DNA of 64,000 bases from JACPTG01 sp964504135 (GTDB taxonomy: Archaea > Nanobdellota > Nanobdellia > Woesearchaeales > UBA10216): NCBI GenBank assembly GCA_964504135.1, contig CAZDCW010000001.1, positions 82,830 through 146,829 of the forward strand. The letters run 5' to 3'. The notes below the pieces were generated by a model, which saw nothing but the letters and a program-made list of their open reading frames with translations, ran no database searches and was not told where the DNA came from. Of the stretch, positions 51,408-59,269 are shown in pieces. Made by a program: the position numbers and the translations under genes. How positions within the stretch are numbered: the stretch's first letter is position 1; every line of letters begins with the position of its first letter.

Positions 51408-52405
51408 CCCAATACCTTATGCAGTTCCCTCTCTTTTATCGCCTGCCTTATCTCCCTGGCTATCCTTCTGCCTGTGCTCATTGGCTCCTTGTATCTTAGT
51501 GCGGTGTATGGGCTGCCGTTTATGTATGGGTTTGTCCCTGCAACTATCCTTGCTGATATTTCAAATACGTAGAATTGCAGTTCAGGCGTTATTACGGTCT
51601 CCAGGCTGAATGGCCCTATCAGCCCCCTGCCTTCTATTTTTCTGGAGGCCTCAACCACTGCTTCTCCCATTTCAAATACCTGGGGGAGCAGGCTTTCCCT
51701 GATTACCATTGGCACGTTGCCTGTTATGTTATAGGATGTTTCAAGCCCCATGTCAAGCTGGTCTTTTGCGGCTATCCTTCCGATTGAGTCAACGTTGCTT
51801 TCGTATCTCTTGTCAAAGCTCATGACCTCAAGCTCGTCATCCAGCGGCGAGTAGAAGTAGTGTATGTATATCGGCGCTCCAACGATGTATTCCTGGATGA
51901 TGTAGGTTTTTCCGTGGTGCTCCTCTATCTTGCGGTGGAATTCCTCTCCGCTCTTTGCAAGGAAGAATCCCTTGCCGCCTTTTGCGCCGTGGAACTTGAC
52001 GATGGCTGGCACGTCTATGTCTTCAGGCTTTTTGAATATCCCTGGCAGGGTCAGCCCTGCTTTCCTGAGCCATTCCCTCTGCATTGTCCTGTCTGATTCC
52101 CATTTCAGTATGCTCTTGTTCCCGAAGTATGGCACTTTGAGGTTTTCTATCTGCCCTATGCTCATTATGTTCATGAAGCTTGCGTGCGGGATTAGTATCG
52201 CATTCTCCTTTATCAGCTCGTTTTCGGTTTCAGGGAAGCTGCTCATCCTGTCCAGCTCTATTATGCTGTCCGCAACCTTGAATCTCCTGTATGGCCAGCT
52301 TTTCTCCCGCTCGCAGACTGCTATTGTCCTAAATCCTTCGTCCTTTGCGCCTTTTAGTATCTGGAGCGCCGAGTGGCTTCCTATTGTTGCTATCCTGTGC
52401 TCCAC
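51404..52405 (-). CDS. purP: FAICAR synthetase (formate-dependent)
   Basis: 333 residues. PurP ligates formate to AICAR using ATP and replaces the folate-dependent step of PurH in archaea. Family blocks: IGSHSALQILKGAKDEGFRT, FGNKSILKWESDR, VKFHGAKGGKGFFLA, and VFEISARIVAGTNPYINGSP. The GTG at 52405 is chosen since GGAGGAGG lies 6-8 nt upstream; an ATG at 52429 would precede that site. It overlaps purB by 16 nt. The enzyme that closes the ring to IMP is not in the window. Confidence 0.87.
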   Translation of the reverse strand: MEHRIATIGSHSALQILKGAKDEGFRTIAVCEREKSWPYRRFKVADSIIELDRMSSFPETENELIKENAILIPHASFMNIMSIGQIENLKVPYFGNKSILKWESDRTMQREWLRKAGLTLPGIFKKPEDIDVPAIVKFHGAKGGKGFFLAKSGEEFHRKIEEHHGKTYIIQEYIVGAPIYIHYFYSPLDDELEVMSFDKRYESNVDSIGRIAAKDQLDMGLETSYNITGNVPMVIRESLLPQVFEMGEAVVEASRKIEGRGLIGPFSLETVITPELQFYVFEISARIVAGTNPYINGSPYTALRYKEPMSTGRRIAREIRQAIKERELHKVLG

Positions 52406-53781
52406 AGTTCCTCCTCCCAGTGTTTGCATACTGCTTCGGTTTTGCGCGCTGCGATGCCTGTGTAGTTCTCCGGGTTTCTTATTATGCTCAGTTGCTCCTC
52501 AGTCATTTTGTCCAGGTATGGCCTGGCTTCATTGTCTTGCATCAGCAGGTCAGAAAAGGATTTGGCTTCTTTCTGCGCTTTTAGCGTGAGTTTCCTGGCA
52601 TATTCGTGTGCGTCCGGGTGCCCAAGCGCTGCTAGCAGGATGTATGCCGGCTCTGCGGCTATGCTCTGCCTGCTCTCCTGAAGGTGGGCTTTCATCTTTT
52701 GCCTGTTCACCGCCAGCTTTTTCATTATCCTGTCCATCCTGTTGGCAGACAGCGCCAGTGCGGCTATTATCTCGGTTGAGAACCTCGTGCTTGCTGAGTT
52801 GGTCAGGTCGCGCTGGTGCTCTGATATCTGGTCCATGTAGAGGGTGGTCATCCTCGGCATGAAGGCCTTCCACATGGACTTCACATTCTCAAAATTTACC
52901 GGGTTGCGCTTGTGCGGCATTGTGCTGCTTCCAACCTGCTCGCTTCCGAACTCCTCGGCTATCTCAGCTATCTCAGTCCTCTGGAGGTGCCTCATGTCGT
53001 CAGCGAGGTTTGCCAGGACTCCAAAGGCGCTTACAGCTGCGTGCATGTAGTCTGCCGCGTATTCAGGCTCACCAATCTGCGTGGAGTGCGTAGCAGCCGT
53101 TAACCCGAGTTTCTCCAGCACTTCCTTCTCAAATTCTTCAGGCTCCTGGAAGAACAGCATGGAGGCATTATAGTTTCCTACAGCTCCTGACATTTTTCCC
53201 CTGAGGTTGGCTGCCGCTTTTTTTAAGGCAAGTATCCTGTTTCCTAGCCTGCTGACGTATTCGCACATTGCGTATCCGAATGTTATTGGCTCTGCGTGCT
53301 GGCCGTGCGTCCTTCCTATTTGCAGGCTTTCCTTTTCCCTGCGGGCGGTTTCAATCAGCGTCTTCTCAAGCTGCAGCAGCTGGGGAATGAGCAGCTTTTC
53401 TGCTGCGTCCTTCATTCTTGCAGCGTCTGCCGTGCATGTTATGTCTGATGATGTTGCAGTCAAATGAACGTATGGCTTTGCCTTCTCGGAAACTTTTCTT
53501 CTTATGCAGTTCACAAGCGCCCTTATGTCGTGCCTTATCCTTGCCTCCTCCTCATAGACTTCCTGGGCGGTTACTTGTTTGCATGCCCCTGAAATTTCAG
53601 CATATGTTTCCCTGCTGCAGACCCCTCTTTCGCATAGCGCCTCGGCGAGCTTTTCCTCCGCAAGCAAAAGGTATCTTATTGCTGCTTTCTCAGACAGGAA
53701 CTCGTTTATCTGGTCATGCAGTTCCTTGTTCCCTGTGTAGTACCTGTAGTCCAGCGGGCTTATGCTGTCAAACCTGTCCAT
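52390..53781 (-). CDS. purB: Adenylosuccinate lyase
   Basis: 463 residues. Removes fumarate from SAICAR and from adenylosuccinate. Family blocks: SPLDYRY at the N-terminus, TSSDITCTADA, GRTHGQHAEPITFG and the fumarase/lyase signature GSSTMPHKRNP (about 280). Starts on the last base of purC's stop region (TAATG-type junction). The catalytic serine loop and His residues are present, so it should be active. Confidence 0.95.
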   Translation of the reverse strand: MDRFDSISPLDYRYYTGNKELHDQINEFLSEKAAIRYLLLAEEKLAEALCERGVCSRETYAEISGACKQVTAQEVYEEEARIRHDIRALVNCIRRKVSEKAKPYVHLTATSSDITCTADAARMKDAAEKLLIPQLLQLEKTLIETARREKESLQIGRTHGQHAEPITFGYAMCEYVSRLGNRILALKKAAANLRGKMSGAVGNYNASMLFFQEPEEFEKEVLEKLGLTAATHSTQIGEPEYAADYMHAAVSAFGVLANLADDMRHLQRTEIAEIAEEFGSEQVGSSTMPHKRNPVNFENVKSMWKAFMPRMTTLYMDQISEHQRDLTNSASTRFSTEIIAALALSANRMDRIMKKLAVNRQKMKAHLQESRQSIAAEPAYILLAALGHPDAHEYARKLTLKAQKEAKSFSDLLMQDNEARPYLDKMTEEQLSIIRNPENYTGIAARKTEAVCKHWEEELWSTG

Positions 53782-54749
53782 TATTCCAGCCTCCAGCCGG
53801 GTGCTGCCACAGCTATCCTTTTGGCTGCGTCCCCTTCCACTGGCCTGAACATCTGCCCGGTTATCTTCTCAAACGCCTCTATGTATCTTGTGGCTGCCTC
53901 TACCCTTATGTCGTCGGGTATTGCAGGCGGCCTCCCTTCGCCTGTGTATCCTCTGTCTGCCAGCCATTTCCTTACGTATTCCTTGTCTATTCTGCGCTGT
54001 TCTTCCCCCTTGTCAAACAGCGAGTCATAGCTGTCCTTGTGCCAGAATCTTGAGGAGTCTGGAGTGTGGAGTTCGTCTATCAATGTTATCTCTCCGTCTT
54101 CATCCTTTCCAAACTCGTATTTTGTGTCAACGAGTATTATGCCGTTTCCTGCGCAGTGCCTGGTTCCGTATTCAAACAGCTTTAGGCTCGTTTCAGCAAC
54201 TGCATCGAACTCCTCAGCGTCCATAATTCCCCTGCTTATTATCTCCTCTCTTGAGATTGATTCATCGTGCATTCCCTTTTCCGCCTTCGTTGTTGGGGTT
54301 ACGATTGGGTGGTCCAGCTTCTGGTCCTTTTTCAGGCCTTCGGCCAGCTTGTGGCCGCAGAACTCCCTTGCTCCCTGGCTGTAGTTGTACCACAGCGAGG
54401 TTTTTGTTACCCCTGTTATGTACCCTCTTACTACGAATTCCACAGCTATCGGAGTGCAGTTGCGCGCAGTCATTACATTTGGGTCAGGTACGGATATCAT
54501 ATGATTTGCGGCGATGCCCTTCGTCTTCTCAAGCCAGAACGCTGACAGCTGGTTCAGCACCTGCCCTTTGAATGGCAGCGTTGTAAGCACCACGTCAAAC
54601 GCAGAAAGCCTGTCTGTGCTCACGATTACCCTTTTGCCGCCTGTCACATAGTTGTCCCTTACCTTGCCTTCATATTTTTTTCCGATTTGAAGCTCTGTTT
54701 TTTGCAGGGTGTGCTTCAGCTGCCTTCTCAGGGTTTCTGCTTCAGTCAT
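53781..54749 (-). CDS. purC: SAICAR synthetase
   Basis: 322 residues. Joins CAIR and aspartate with ATP. Motifs: YEGKVRDNYVTGGKRVIVST, DRLSAFD, VEFVVRGYITG, ILVDTKYEFG and LIDELHTPDSSRFW. It is of the long type (about 300 residues) common in eukaryote-like and some bacterial sequences, rather than the short 240-residue form. It overlaps the upstream HAD gene by eight bases. Confidence 0.95.
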   Translation of the reverse strand: MTEAETLRRQLKHTLQKTELQIGKKYEGKVRDNYVTGGKRVIVSTDRLSAFDVVLTTLPFKGQVLNQLSAFWLEKTKGIAANHMISVPDPNVMTARNCTPIAVEFVVRGYITGVTKTSLWYNYSQGAREFCGHKLAEGLKKDQKLDHPIVTPTTKAEKGMHDESISREEIISRGIMDAEEFDAVAETSLKLFEYGTRHCAGNGIILVDTKYEFGKDEDGEITLIDELHTPDSSRFWHKDSYDSLFDKGEEQRRIDKEYVRKWLADRGYTGEGRPPAIPDDIRVEAATRYIEAFEKITGQMFRPVEGDAAKRIAVAAPGWRLE

Positions 54750-55398
54750 TTAGGCCCCTTATTTTTTCCACTGTTAGTGTGGTCATGTCTTTTTCTATGA
54801 TGTCAGCCTGCTTCAGGTCTTCTGCGGGGTGCGTTGTTGCAACTGCTATGCATTTCATCCCTGCTTTCTTTGCTGCCTCTATCCCGTGCCTTGCGTCCTC
54901 TATTACTACGCATTCTGCAGGCTTTGCCCCTATTTTCTTAGCAGCCTTGAGGAAGACTTCAGGCTCTGGCTTGCCTTTGCTCACGTCGTCTGCGCATGCG
55001 TATCCGTCAAGGTATTTTCCAAGCCCGGTTTTCTTCATGAAGAACTCGACGTTTTCCCTTGGCGCTGATGTGCCCAGCGCGGTTTTGTAGTTTTGCCTCT
55101 TGAGGCTTTGGAGCAGCTCCCTTGCCCCTGGCAGCGGCTCGAGGCTGTTTTCTGCAATTTGCCTGAAATAGGCGTTTTTTTGGAATATCATTGTTGGGAT
55201 GTCTTCAGGCGCTTGCTTGCCGCTTATGGTGAATTTTTTTCTCACTATTTCCTGTCCCCTCATTCCGAAATAGTGCTGGAACTCCTCCTTGGTGAATGAC
55301 AGCCCGAATCTTTCCAGCTCCTTGTTCCACGCCAGCCTGTGCAGTTCCTGCGACTGGATAAGCACCCCGTCCAGGTCAAATATAACCGCTTTTATCAT
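54742..55398 (-). CDS. HAD-superfamily hydrolase, beta-phosphoglucomutase-like
   Basis: 218 residues. AVIFDLDGVLIQS (motif I), LGTSAPRENVEFF (motif II), GKPEPEVFLKAAKKIG (motif III) and VVIEDARHGIEAAKKAGMKC (motif IV) are all intact, with a helical cap typical of beta-phosphoglucomutase and related phosphatases. The substrate cannot be read. Embedded between purE and purC, with four- and eight-base overlaps. Confidence 0.82.
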   Translation of the reverse strand: MIKAVIFDLDGVLIQSQELHRLAWNKELERFGLSFTKEEFQHYFGMRGQEIVRKKFTISGKQAPEDIPTMIFQKNAYFRQIAENSLEPLPGARELLQSLKRQNYKTALGTSAPRENVEFFMKKTGLGKYLDGYACADDVSKGKPEPEVFLKAAKKIGAKPAECVVIEDARHGIEAAKKAGMKCIAVATTHPAEDLKQADIIEKDMTTLTVEKIRGLND

Positions 55399-56165
55399 CC
55401 CTTTGCCTCCTCATCTGCCTTCAGCACAGCCTGCGCCGCCTCCCATCTCTGCTCCTTGACCTCAAGGCTCTTTCCGAGTATCTGCGCCGCAGCTATCGCT
55501 GCATTTTCAGCCCTGTTCAGGCCCACCCATACGCCTTTTTTTATGTAGAGCAGCTTCAGCGCGTCACTTGCCCCTGCTTCCGCAGCAATTGGGCAGTTTA
55601 TCGTTATGCCCTTTCCGTTCTCAGCGTTTCTGATTTCTCCCAGGTCAACAAATCTTATGTTTACAGCCTCGTCATGAAGCGCGTATGATAGTTCATACCT
55701 GACCTTCATTTTGGCCAGCGTGTCTGCTGCCTTTTCAGCATGGCCGTTCCTTACCCTTATGTATATCTCCCTTTTCTCATTCTTTGCTATCTCCATGGCC
55801 GCCTCAGCGGCTTCCTCAGCCATGCTGACCCCGACAGTCAGTACAGGCACGCCCGGCGGCATTTGGAGTGTTGAGAGCAGCGCATCCAGGCCGTCAAAAT
55901 TGTCCGGGCATGGCACTCCGATTACAGGAACACTCATCTTTGAGGCTACAGCGCCTGCAAGGTGCGCAGCCAGCCCGGCTCCTGCTATAATCACCGAATA
56001 CTTATGCGCCTCTTCAGCCAGGAGCTTTCCAAGTTCTTCAGAAGTCTTGTGCGCTGACAGGATTCTTAGGTCAAATTCAGCCCCCCCTGCCTTCAGCACA
56101 GAAACAGCCCGCTCATACACCTGCCTGTTGCTTTTGCTTGCGAACAGCACAAGTATGCGCCCCAT
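55395..56165 (-). CDS. purE: PurE-type AIR carboxylase/mutase with unusual C-terminal extension
   Basis: 256 residues, compared with about 160 for usual PurE. The core (1-113) has SAHKTS (His39), VIIAGAGLAAHLAG (His68) and DGLDALLSTLQMPPGVPV. The N-terminal SxSD motif reads ASKSN, so its Asp is replaced. After residue 113 a helix like the normal PurE end appears, then about 100 extra residues finishing INCPIAAEAGASDALKLL ... GLNRAENAAIAAAQIL, which again resembles a PurE end. Hence PurE plus a degenerate second PurE-like half. No PurK is present in the window. First gene of the operon, with TATA at 56188-56201. Confidence 0.8.
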   Translation of the reverse strand: MGRILVLFASKSNRQVYERAVSVLKAGGAEFDLRILSAHKTSEELGKLLAEEAHKYSVIIAGAGLAAHLAGAVASKMSVPVIGVPCPDNFDGLDALLSTLQMPPGVPVLTVGVSMAEEAAEAAMEIAKNEKREIYIRVRNGHAEKAADTLAKMKVRYELSYALHDEAVNIRFVDLGEIRNAENGKGITINCPIAAEAGASDALKLLYIKKGVWVGLNRAENAAIAAAQILGKSLEVKEQRWEAAQAVLKADEEAKG

Positions 56166-56187
56166 TTTAAAGGGGTTAAGCGGCGTG

Positions 56188-56201
56188 TTTTTATATTAAG
56201 C
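56188..56201 (-). promoter_or_regulatory. TATA box of the ten-gene purine operon
   Basis: GCTTAATATAAAAA on the minus strand, about 30 nt before the purE ATG at 56165. Confidence 0.5.
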
Positions 56202-56211
56202 GGTTTTTGCC

Positions 56212-56592
56212 TTAGTAAGGTTGTTTAACCTTCAGTTCCTTTACTTTCTGGAAATCCTTCAGATTTCGCGTGTAAAGCGTGCATCCGATTTTCATGGCAG
56301 TAGCCGCTATTATTGAATCTGTGACGTTCAATCCGTAATTTCTTGAATTTTCCCCTGCCTTCCTTGCTATCCAATTACCAACTTCTATTTTGGCGCCATG
56401 TTGCAGCATGTCCATTATTCCTGATTCTATTGCCGGGTTTATGCAGCTTCTTCCGGCAAGAAGTTCGGTTTCTGTTATTGCCGAAAAATGGACGTTGTAG
56501 TATTTGAACAACTCTGAGAGAAACTCAGTTCCAGGCTTATGGGCCCTTATGGCATCTATGAATATGTCAGTGTCTACAACAACGTTATCCAT
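56212..56592 (-). CDS. vapC: PIN-domain ribonuclease toxin
   Basis: 126 residues. Acidic PIN-domain residues in order: VVDTDIFIDAI (Asp), FSAITETELLAG (Glu), NVTDSIIAATAMKIG (Asp), LYTRNLKDF. This is the VapC layout; such toxins cut tRNA or rRNA. Lies 2 nt after the VapB-like gene. The two are placed between the purine clusters as an accessory module. Confidence 0.88.
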   Translation of the reverse strand: MDNVVVDTDIFIDAIRAHKPGTEFLSELFKYYNVHFSAITETELLAGRSCINPAIESGIMDMLQHGAKIEVGNWIARKAGENSRNYGLNVTDSIIAATAMKIGCTLYTRNLKDFQKVKELKVKQPY

Positions 56593-56594
56593 GC

Positions 56595-56840
56595 TTAAAG
56601 CCTTGGCCTTTCCTTTTCAGATCTTTCCCTCATTGCCCTCACATAGGCAACAGGGTCCTTGATTTCTTTGAACGCTCCTGCGATGTTCATTATAGCTTCC
56701 CTTGCGCTGGTCTTCATTATTCTTGCCCCTCTCTCATCTGCCACAATGTTAAGTGTATCCCCCATTCTTATGTTGGCGGCCTTCCTTACATCCTTCGGAA
56801 GGGTTATCTGGTAGTTTCTTGTTACTTTAGTCGTTGACAT
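56595..56840 (-). CDS. vapB: AbrB-type antitoxin paired with the PIN toxin
   Basis: 81 residues. STTKVTRNYQITLPKDVRKA and IRMGDTLNIVADE form the AbrB swapped-hairpin DNA-binding domain; the C-terminal helix (KDPVAYVRAMRERSEKERPR) would bind the toxin. AGGTGG 4 nt before the ATG serves as ribosome-binding site. A palindrome GTAAT-T-ATTAC (56861-56871) lies at the predicted start of transcription and may be its operator. Confidence 0.85.
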   Translation of the reverse strand: MSTTKVTRNYQITLPKDVRKAANIRMGDTLNIVADERGARIMKTSAREAIMNIAGAFKEIKDPVAYVRAMRERSEKERPRL

Positions 56841-56860
56841 TTTCCACCTATTAATTCATG

Positions 56861-56886
56861 GTAATTATTACTAGAAATTTATAGTA
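56861..56886 (-). promoter_or_regulatory. vapBC promoter with palindromic operator candidate
   Basis: TATA-like CTATAAATTT (56877-56886 on the minus strand) followed by the palindrome GTAATTATTAC (56861-56871). Transcription should begin near 56856, so the palindrome covers the initiation region. Confidence 0.5.
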
Positions 56887-56936
56887 GTATTTAAGCTTTT
56901 GTATATGCGTGTGCCCAATGCCCAAAACAACAAAAT

Positions 56937-56971
56937 TTATATATGACACTATAATCTTAACTTCTAAGATT
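56937..56971 (+). promoter_or_regulatory. Promoter of AbiE-like module with inverted repeat at the start site
   Basis: TATA box TTTATATA (56937-56944), then AATCTTA (56953-56959) and TAAGATT (56965-56971), a 7-bp inverted repeat with a 5-nt spacer lying over the predicted start site near 56966. Same layout as the first AbiE-like module (313-346), with a different palindrome sequence. Confidence 0.55.
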
Positions 56972-56982
56972 TTGATGTTAAA

Positions 56983-57483
56983 ATGAAAGGGCTTTCAAAA
57001 ACTGAAATTGCTGCCATAGCGGACCTGGAATTCAGGCAGAAGTATTATTTCACAAAAGAGGACATAAAAGGCCATTTTCAAAACAAGCGGCAGATTACCA
57101 ACACAACATACACCCTGAGGAAAAAAGGAAGAATAGCGTCCCTTAACAAAAACAAGTACTTCCTTGTGCCAATAAAGGCAAGAGCAGGAAAGTGGACGGA
57201 CACCCCCCTTATAATCGCGGATGAGATGTTCAATGGAAAAGATTACTTCATAGCCGGCTGGTATGCCGCATTCTACTGGAGGCTTACAGACCAGGTTCCA
57301 ATGCAGGTGGACATTTACACCACCAAAAGGCAGGGAAAGAAAACCCTGCTTAACAAGCGATTCGTTTTTCATAGAACCACTAAAAAGAGGATAGGTGAAG
57401 CGGTAACACGGAAAATTCAGGGGCATGCCTTTAAAATACTGTCCAGGGGTGCTTCAAAAAGATGGATGAAATCAAGAGAATAA
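56983..57483 (+). CDS. AbiEi-type antitoxin/transcription regulator
   Basis: 166 residues. N-terminal winged-helix-like region (YYFTKEDIKGHFQNKRQITN, TYTLRKKGRIASLNKNKYFL), then the AbiEi-type block with FIAGWYAAFYWRLTDQVP and VDIYTTKRQGKK. AbiEi proteins repress their own operon through inverted repeats and counter the AbiEii nucleotidyltransferase. The promoter here has such a repeat. Overlaps the toxin gene by 22 nt. Confidence 0.8.
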   Translation: MKGLSKTEIAAIADLEFRQKYYFTKEDIKGHFQNKRQITNTTYTLRKKGRIASLNKNKYFLVPIKARAGKWTDTPLIIADEMFNGKDYFIAGWYAAFYWRLTDQVPMQVDIYTTKRQGKKTLLNKRFVFHRTTKKRIGEAVTRKIQGHAFKILSRGASKRWMKSRE

Positions 57484-58253
57484 GCCATGACGAGCTTACG
57501 GAGATAGTTGCAATTCACGGATTTGATCCGGATCTGGTGGCCAAGGACTATTACATTACCTCTATATTATACCTGATAAAGGAGGTGGAAGGCATATATT
57601 TCAAGGGAGGGACAGCCCTTCAAAAAATATTCCTGAACTACTCCAGGCTCAGTGAGGACATAGATTTTACAGTAACAGGGGACGTGCAAGCAATAACAAG
57701 GGAAATCATCAGCATATTGGAGGCAAGCACATTATTTGGAGAAATAACCAAGGATAAGGATGTTGAGGGCTTTACAAGACTGGAAGTCCATTACAGGGGG
57801 GTTGGTAATGAAAAAGGAGCGGTGTTTGTGGACCTTAACAGGAGGGCAAAACTTCTGATGAACCCTGAAAAGCATGAAATAAGGCATTTTTACAATGGGT
57901 TCATTCCCGAATTTTCATTCAGCACGCTGGCAAAAGAGGAGATTGTTGCTGAAAAGGTTGCAGCTGCAATTGGAAGAAACATGCCCAGAGACCATTTTGA
58001 CATTTACAGGATTATCAAGGCAAAGCTGCCTGTAAACTTGGAGCTGGTCAGGAAGAAGTGCTCTGATGCGAATGTAGAGTTTAACATCATACGAATGTTT
58101 GACAAGGCGCAGAAGCTGAAGACAAGGTGGGATAGTGATTTAGTCCCGCTTTTGGCCGAGGAAGTGAGTTTTAAGGAAGTTATTGCTGCGCTAGCCAGGC
58201 ACTTCAACCTAAAAGAGGAAAAGAATAGGCAAAAATTGTACACTATTTTATAG
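57462..58253 (+). CDS. AbiEii-type nucleotidyltransferase toxin
   Basis: 263 residues. Signature: FKGGTALQK (GG at 49-50), then RLSEDIDFT with D66 and D68, the D-x-D of the nucleotidyltransferase fold. A C-terminal LAKEEIVAEKVAAAIGRNMPR region and FDIYRI follow, as in the AbiEii/AbiGii (DUF1814) family. In bacteria these toxins give phage abortive infection and plasmid stability. The antitoxin gene overlaps its start. Its last bases overlap a convergent membrane gene by 11 nt. Confidence 0.85.
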   Translation: MDEIKRISHDELTEIVAIHGFDPDLVAKDYYITSILYLIKEVEGIYFKGGTALQKIFLNYSRLSEDIDFTVTGDVQAITREIISILEASTLFGEITKDKDVEGFTRLEVHYRGVGNEKGAVFVDLNRRAKLLMNPEKHEIRHFYNGFIPEFSFSTLAKEEIVAEKVAAAIGRNMPRDHFDIYRIIKAKLPVNLELVRKKCSDANVEFNIIRMFDKAQKLKTRWDSDLVPLLAEEVSFKEVIAALARHFNLKEEKNRQKLYTIL

Positions 58254-58587
58254 GTTTAAGTTCAAAACTTTTAGAAACAAAATCAAGGTAAACTTGCAGG
58301 TACGCATAAGTTAGAATTATTATTAGCAATAATAAGCATGCGCCACCTAGATAAATTAATTTTTGATTATTTTTCTGAACACCGAAAAATGATGATGTTA
58401 AGGAAGCTAATGCCAATCCGGTAATTAGAAAAATAAAGAAAATGAAACCTAAAATGCTCGGGATTGATACTTTGCCTGTACTAACATAGAATGTAAATAG
58501 CCCGGAAGATATACTTAAGAAGGTGATTGTCCCACTAAAAATCATCGCTCCAAGTTTTTGATTTATAGACTCTGCCATTTTATTCAA
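58243..58587 (-). CDS. Small membrane protein of unknown function
   Basis: 114 residues with three membrane helices (about 14-35, 42-62, 78-100). AT-rich codons. It overlaps the upstream gene by eight bases, so the pair is co-expressed. No motif is recognised; position beside two toxin-antitoxin modules suggests accessory DNA. Confidence 0.5.
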   Translation of the reverse strand: MNKMAESINQKLGAMIFSGTITFLSISSGLFTFYVSTGKVSIPSILGFIFFIFLITGLALASLTSSFFGVQKNNQKLIYLGGACLLLLIIILTYAYLQVYLDFVSKSFELKPIK

Positions 58588-58984
58588 TTTTTATTTTCTC
58601 TTTGTACGACCCTAATGTAACTCCGTTGTTTTGTGTTAAAATAGCTTCAATTGTGATATTGCCTTTTAGTTCTCCTTTCAAAGGGTAAACTGACCGTCCT
58701 ATCCCAACTTCGTTTATTTCAGCAGAAAGTAGTTGTTGATTTTGTTCATTGAGCAAAACAAGATTTAATTCAAAATCGCCAAAAGGATTACTTTTCGAAA
58801 ATAGATAAATTACAGGCTTTTTAGTTGTTTCTATATTCACAAAATCAAGTTTTGGTTCTCTCTCTGTGCCTGAAACCTTAACTATGATTTCTTTCGATTC
58901 AACCACAGGATAAAGAAAAAGCACTCCTATTAAAACAATAATTGCTAAAAATGCCCAAACACTTAGTTGTCCCTTACTTGTCAT
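58580..58984 (-). CDS. Single-pass membrane protein with prepilin-like start
   Basis: 134 residues. MTSKGQLSVWAFLAIIVLIG has a KG|Q site plus hydrophobic helix similar to archaeal class III signals, but lacks the Glu at +5 that most pilins have. The outer part is beta-rich (IIVKVSGTEREPKLDFVNIE). Leaderless, TATA at 59007-59018. AT-rich. May be a minor surface subunit or a simple anchored protein. Confidence 0.5.
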   Translation of the reverse strand: MTSKGQLSVWAFLAIIVLIGVLFLYPVVESKEIIVKVSGTEREPKLDFVNIETTKKPVIYLFSKSNPFGDFELNLVLLNEQNQQLLSAEINEVGIGRSVYPLKGELKGNITIEAILTQNNGVTLGSYKEKIKIE

Positions 58985-59006
58985 AAACCTTGCTCAAACT
59001 GTGCCA

Positions 59007-59018
59007 TTTTTAAACTTT
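59007..59018 (-). promoter_or_regulatory. TATA box of the small membrane gene pair
   Basis: AAAGTTTAAAAA on the minus strand, 28 nt from the ATG at 58984. Confidence 0.45.
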
Positions 59019-59180
59019 CCTCATTCCTCCGAAAGCCCTTGCGGTAATTCAATAGGGCTCATATAGACAAGCATTTCGTTTTGCTATTCAAGATTGACCA
59101 CTCAAGAAAAATTGTTGATGTATAATACTACGGCAATCATGATAAAGTTTACCAATGGAAACCAAAAGAATGATACTCTG

Positions 59181-59211
59181 TGTGGTACCATTTTCCCATC
59201 CCCGGTAGGGG
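59181..59211 (+). repeat. Copy 2 of the second short repeat, with CCCC-GGTA-GGGG hairpin
   Basis: TGTGGTAC, two bases, TTTTCCCA, then CCCCGGTAGGGG (59200-59211), which folds into a short hairpin. It parallels 1659-1693. The rest of 58985-59269 shows no gene. Confidence 0.4.
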
Positions 59212-59269
59212 AATAAGAAAGAAGAAGCCACAGCCTACCACTAACCATTAACTACCCGCAACCAACCAC

